Shown here in pieces: positions 59,032 through 64,000 of a DNA stretch of 64,000 nt. Origin of the DNA: Sorghum bicolor (lineage: Eukaryota; Streptophyta; Magnoliopsida; Poales; Poaceae). Both the position numbers and the translations under genes were made by a program. Below the pieces are notes generated by a model, which was not told the DNA's origin, searched no databases, and saw only the letters and a list, made by a program, of their open reading frames with translations. How positions within the stretch are numbered: the first letter of the stretch is position 1; every line of letters begins with the position of its first letter. The stretch covers positions 65,339,802 through 65,403,801 of the forward strand of contig NC_012871.2 in NCBI RefSeq assembly GCF_000003195.3, written 5' to 3'.

Positions 59032-60400
59032 TTCAAACATAAGACTTTCTGCTCCTGTAGTAGATGATACCAACTGCAGTCTCGAATTGATCTATATGTT
59101 TTTGTTGTTGACTAGCGTGTATATACTAGTATAAACTTAACCATGAACGGATGTCCAAGTGGATGATGGGTAGCTTCCAAACGCTGCAATCTTCAGGTTT
59201 GGCAAAGATTCTTTGATAGTGGATGAGATTGAGATCTAGTGCTGTGCCATGGAGACCACCAAGAGAAACCGCTCCTAACAACCGCCACCAGACCTACCAT
59301 TGACTATGCTTCAAGCCTGCCTCATCTGATCAGCCATTTCAGCAAAGTTTCCCTTCCCTTCCCCAAAGGCCTGCATGATTGAACAATTATTCCCCAAACT
59401 AATCGGTTATTCTTTTCCTGAAGAAAATAATTGATTTTGTGAAGTGTCCGTGTCAGTTTGCTCCATCTTGGACGGACAGACGGCTCAACGAAGCAAAAGC
59501 GATCTCGAACGGTTCAGCAACATGGTCAGATGGAGAGGCACAAGAATACTCAGACGTGCCAATAATGTGCTCCTGCCTAACAGTACTTCCATTTCCTGAT
59601 CTGAACGGACTTGGCCACATCGGCAGCTAAAGTTTATCTGTTTCAGGCCTGGAGAAATGGGCGTTTATTTGGTAGTAGATGATGCCTCCAGTTGGATGTC
59701 AGTAAGGCATACGAATGGGCTGAAAAGGTGCTTATGAATAATCATGATAGTTTGAGATGGTCATGGCATCATCCTCTTCTTTCGGTGGACGGAATAGCTC
59801 AGGCTCAGAAAGTCAGAAGTTCAATCGAAAAAAGAAGGCACAAGTGCGGTTCCAGCCAGCAAAAATACTAACCCAGTTGAGCGTCAATAAAGTAAAAAAA
59901 GGTTGAAATCTGTTGAAAAACGCCATAAAAAATGAAGGGATATGGAAACACAGAAGAGAGACTGGGTGACATGAACAGTTTTCAGAAAATTTTCAGGTAA
60001 ATGCTTTATGTTTTTTATTTATACTAACAAAAGGAAAAATATGTCTGAATAACATTCATTTTCTTAAAAAAAAAATCATCTTATCCACGCTCTCTGTTAC
60101 TACAGAGAAAAAGGCTTGGCAAGGCCACTTGCCGGTTCCAAGAAAGCTTCAGGTACGACAACGGAATGTTCATCTGTGAGTTTTGTTGGTTGCAATGTCC
60201 ACATCCACACTTTACAACACTGGATAAAGTCAGAGAAACAATAGAAGTGGCAGAAAGAGCAATATGACAAGAGAACGGAGAACATGCATCAGCACAAGAA
60301 TCTAGACCTAATGGTGTGGATCTGAGTCAGCATCGGATCATGCACCATTATATAATTGGCATTGTCAGAATCAGTGCCATCGTTTAAACTGCCAATCACT

Positions 60401-60630
60401 CTGAGAATACTAACCCAAGACCCAAGATATTTTTGGAGTGTATCCATCCCTGTTTTGCCCCAGCAACCTCACACAAGAACAAAATTCTCACCAAGAAGAC
60501 GCATTTCAAATTCTACTGAGAATACTAATCCAAGACACAAGATATTTTTGGAGTGTATCCATCCCTGTTTTGCCCCAGCAACCTCAAACAAGAACAAAAT
60601 TCTCTCCAAGAAGATGCATTTCAAATTCTA
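60401..60630. repeat. 115-bp tandem duplication
   Basis: Two head-to-tail units (60401-60515 and 60516-60630), each starting CTGAGAATACTAA and containing GATATTTTTGGAGTGTATCC and CCCCAGCAACCTCA. They differ at about six positions. Confidence 0.92.
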
Positions 60631-61104
60631 CTAGCCATAAGCTTTTCCTACTGAAATAAGCAATGATGCAACTAAGTGGCATGGTGGTACAGAGGTCCGA
60701 GAAAAAAATAGAAAAAAGAAGAAGAGGCGTAGAACATCTACAATATTGTTTCTTGCCAGAATCAAATCATCATATCATCATATTTAACTGCTCTTGCTTG
60801 AACTTCTCAAAAGGAAAAAAAAACATCCTTCATATATTCAGGAAAACGGCAACCAAACTACCAAACTACCCACACAGATTTACCAATTTGTGATAAAACT
60901 AAGATGGATAGATGCATCATAAAACACGACCTGGTCCAGTTACCAGTACGTGTAGACCTATGGGTAGTTTTCTTAAGCAAAGGGCACCAACTAGGCTCAC
61001 ATAATCACAAAGCATTGACCATGTATATGTGTCCAACGTCTTCTGAAAAGGATGCTGCAAGCCAATAGCGATAAAACTGCAGCATTTGCCAGGTGCGTTG
61101 TAGA

Positions 61105-63680
61105 TCATCCAAACACCTCCTCGTTGCAGATTGGGCATGCCTGAATAGACACACAGGTAGAGATCAGGTGGTACTCTATGGAAAATCCAATGGGTTCAAA
61201 CAACACATATGCCCTGAAACGGCCTTAGTTGCTTTCATATGACTATGAGTACGAGCACTGGCGGACGCCGCTGACTATGAGAGATTCAGAATCAGCAGCA
61301 AAATGTTTAAACCTCTGAACCATATACTAGCATCTATAAAGGAAGACAGCAGATTTTTCCTGTTAGTATTTTAAAACAAAACTTTACCTTGTTGATCTTA
61401 AGCCAGCGAGTTATGCAATCTGCGTGATAACAGTGGCTGCAGGGCAGTCTTATCATCCTCTGCCGGCTTTTATATGTTGTTTTGCAGATCACACATCTGC
61501 AGGGAAGGTACAATGCAGTTATGTATCTGTCAGCAACTTTAATGATTCAAATTTCTACTTCCAAATTCAAAAGGATGAGCAAATCTGGCAAGGTAGAATT
61601 GTGCAGTTACGTACTCCTCGCTGTTCTTTTTCCTGGAGAAGAAGGTGCACTTGTTCCTAAATGGCTCCAAGTAAGCTATCAGCTCATCAGATAACCCTCT
61701 GGACTGAGTTCCTACTGCTTCCCCTAATGCTTGTAGTTGCTACAGCAGTTACAAAATAAATTATATGAGAGTTCCGTAGAAATAATATTATCATGAAATC
61801 CACCATAAGTGATAGATTTTAGTTAAAGCACTGAATATTTTTATGAAACAAGGATACAATGACCAGCTCTGAACCTGAAAGATGCAGCTGCTGCTAGCCC
61901 AGCTGCTTCTGGTATGTACTAATCCTAATTCTTATTCTATAACATGGAAGTTAGCTTGCTCTGTTCACTCTTATATATTCAAAACAACATGCTCTTTTGG
62001 TTTTCAACTTTTCAAAAAAGCATGGGAGTTGCACTTCTTGATTTTGAAGTTTGTGAACCTAACTCAACACTGAAGTTGGCTCCACTAGCCTGTCCTTGCT
62101 TCTACTGTATAGTAGCACGAGGACTCGAGGACAGGAATGGACCAAACCATATAATTGGCACGAAAGAATACTTCAGCTTTGCGGTCTGAAGATTCACTAT
62201 CTAGAAGTGGCACTAGCACTAGAGTTTAGCCCAAGAGTGAAGTGCACCAGTGTTCCTTATTTCTTGTTCGGAGGTGTCACCCAGGTTCCAAAACTATTAA
62301 TTTGCAATTTTAGGTCCCCAAACTTGCTTTGTGTCACTCAAGGCCCAAACATCTTTGAAGTGTTAATCCGTACACTTGGCGCCCATAAGATGTTGCTCCA
62401 CCATGGCATAGAGAACAAAAATGAAGATGGTCTTTTCCATGTGAGTTGCTAGCATGCCATGTGGGCAGTTACACACTGGTTAGCAAAACGGACCTCGAAA
62501 TGTGTATTTTGAGAGTTTTCATGTTTCCACCAAGAGATGAGTTTGCAAAACATATTTCCCCTTGAAGTGACATACTTAGCAAGTTGGGACATAAAACTAC
62601 AAATTAATAGTTCTGGGACCTAGGTGACATCGTCAAACAATTTTAGGGACCGCTGCTGCACTTTGCTCTTAGCACAAAGTCCACAGAGAAAAGGAAGCGC
62701 TGCGTCATTTGCTTCCACCAATATTCACCAACATATATGCTTGGAATCCAGTCACATGCTGTAATGTTGTATACCCTGAATATTATATTCCGGGCAAAGA
62801 GTACTTGAAAAAATAGACTGCTGAACAACTTAGCATCCCTTCCAATCTTTTTCCCCCTTAAAAAGAAGGTTAAGCCTCCCCAGAGATGTTACAATCTTAG
62901 CAGGATGCACTTTTAATCTGTTGATAGGAAATAATGTACCAAAATTTCAGGAAGTCTTCAGGAAAAAAAAAACTATTTGTTCTACTACAAAACTCCAAAA
63001 GTAATTTTACTCTTTGCTACTAGCATATCATATCCTGCATAAGATGAGAATTTTGGATCATTCCTTCCATTCCAAGCTATTCTACTACAGAAACTTTTGC
63101 TACTAGCATATCCTACATGAGATGAGAGTTTCAGGTCATTCCTTCCATTCCATTCCATCACAGGAAACAAGAATCAGCATACCTCGTATGACATATTATC
63201 TGGGTCCACATTGTCTTCCCTTGCAACCTAATGTGGATACAAATCATCGTCATGTTTCCAGTTGAGACAAATGGGGTCCTTTTCATATAAGTGTAAGACG
63301 ACAATCCCAATGAACCAAAAAGTTCAAAGAGAAGAGGGCCCAAACAACAAACCTGAGCTGCATTCTGTGTAGGCCTGTACTCAACAGCCGGTGACGATAA
63401 CTCCAAGGACACATTGCCTGAATAGAAAATGAAGGATGAGCATGTGGTCAGTGACTGTGTTAGTTGACTACAGCTAAGTAACTAACGGAATCACTTCAGA
63501 AAAAGGGAAAGATTCAGAGAGTGGAGCTGTACCGGCGAATTCTCTGGTGTCGGCAGCAGCGTCATGCGTGTTCTCCTCCTCCTGCAGTTGCCTGGCCAGA
63601 GCTTCGTCAGACACTACCCAGGCCTCAATCTTGTGGGTCTCCGAGGAGACGCGGACTGAATAGGTAGTGTGAGTGGCCAT
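61105..63680 (-). CDS. RING-H2 E3 ubiquitin ligase, BIG BROTHER-like
   Basis: Six exons: 63680-63533, 63417-63353, 63227-63183, 61739-61615, 61496-61388 and 61140-61105, with GT/AG borders. They encode 175 residues. Arabidopsis BIG BROTHER is a RING E3 that limits organ size. Conserved here are DNVDPDNMSYEQLQALGEA (about residues 76-94), SRGLSDELI, and a complete C-terminal RING-H2 finger. Its ligands are C129, C132, C147, H149, H152, C155, C166 and C169 (CVIC ... CSHCYHADC ... CPIC). At 175 residues it is shorter than the roughly 250-residue Arabidopsis protein, mainly N-terminally. The start MATHTTYSVRV is chosen for its GGCCATT-flanked Met. The frame continues 19 codons upstream, but a TTGCAG acceptor-like site there suggests a leader intron. 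The substrate is unknown. Confidence 0.92.
62233..62670. mobile_element. MITE inserted in RING gene intron 3
   Basis: Facing ends read AAGAGTGAAGTGCACCAG on the left and AAGAGCAAAGTGCAGCAG (inverted) on the right, over 438 bp. The inner flanks also pair (CCCAGGTTCCAAAACTATTA against TAATAGTTCTGGGACCTAGG, inverted). This type is common in grass introns. No clear target duplication was read, so the superfamily stays open. It accounts for about a third of the 1.44-kb intron. Confidence 0.7.
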
Positions 63681-64000
63681 TGATAGATTTGCAACTCCCC
63701 TGCAACGATTTAGCTTCGAAGATGGGGATTCAATCAAGCATATGAAACCTCGTGCAGCTTTTAAACATGTTCAAGCAATTGTCTGAACTATGAACCGAAT
63801 TGACATTTGGAATTCGAGCTCACGATCGGAGTGAAATTGTTTTTATTTCTGCAATGTCTAACGTCTTCCAACAGAGATTGAAGAGCCTCCTATCACATCG
63901 CAGAAAGGGCAATTTGCCACACAGAAGAACGTAGCATCAAACGGTGCCACTAAATTTCACTCCTACCAAGAACAACCAGAGCTAAAATACACCTAAAACA
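63681..64000. other. RING gene upstream region
   Basis: Presumed leader and promoter side of the RING gene. An acceptor-like TTTAGC...TTGCAG lies near 63700. No other gene reaches the window end. Confidence 0.5.

Larger units (their letters stand above)
56852..61104. other. F-box gene upstream region and spacer
   Basis: 56.85-57.6 kb is GC-rich and is probably the promoter and leader of the F-box gene. A minus-strand frame of 220 codons there (56959-57621) is Arg/Ser/Pro-rich without domains and is not called. From 57.7 to 60.4 kb I see only AT-rich spacer and small repeats, and no gene. Confidence 0.5.

Overview
The window is nuclear DNA of a grass, most likely a panicoid such as Sorghum (inference). 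Three things point there. The genes are of plant families and are either intron-rich or single-exon with very high GC at third codon positions. The spacers are packed with short grass transposons: a Tourist-like MITE family with ends reading GGCCTTGTTTAGTTC, Stowaway, hAT-like MITEs, a tRNA-derived SINE, a Cassandra-type solo LTR and a second solo LTR. There are no operons, no ribosome-binding-site pattern and no phage or plasmid genes.

Layout. From 1 to 4 kb lie MITE relics and a SINE. A single-exon MATE-type transporter occupies 4073-5716 (minus). From 6 to 31 kb is a long gene-poor stretch: a 92-bp tandem array (6.3-6.7 kb), a Cassandra solo LTR carrying a 5S-rRNA-like segment (9.5 kb), one speculative small five-exon gene (11.4-12.6 kb, minus), many MITEs, and an inverted duplication of MITE plus flank at 22.5-24.6 kb interrupted by a 1.54-kb solo LTR. 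A UGT85-type glycosyltransferase lies at 31263-32750 (minus). From 33 to 42 kb are more MITEs and AT-rich repeats. A four-exon BAG-family co-chaperone gene lies at 42617-43925 (minus), with a long 5' leader holding a 24-base G/C homopolymer and a tiny uORF overlapping the start codon.

The right end is gene-rich. It holds RRP36, a nine-exon ribosome-biogenesis gene (50880-53825, plus); an F-box/PP2-lectin gene (54741-56851, minus, three exons); and a compact BIG BROTHER-like RING-H2 ubiquitin ligase (61105-63680, minus, six exons). The exon models for the last four named genes were built by hand from reading-frame continuity and GT/AG borders, and all close in frame.

The genes form no single pathway. 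Three (BAG, F-box, RING E3) touch protein quality control or ubiquitination, but nothing in the sequence shows they are co-regulated. The most unusual signals are structural: the nested inverted duplication, hairpin-forming repeats inside its LTR, at least six 14-25-bp micro-insertions flanked by 12-17-bp direct repeats and mostly ending in A-tracts, the BAG leader, and the duplicated splice-acceptor unit in the candidate small gene.
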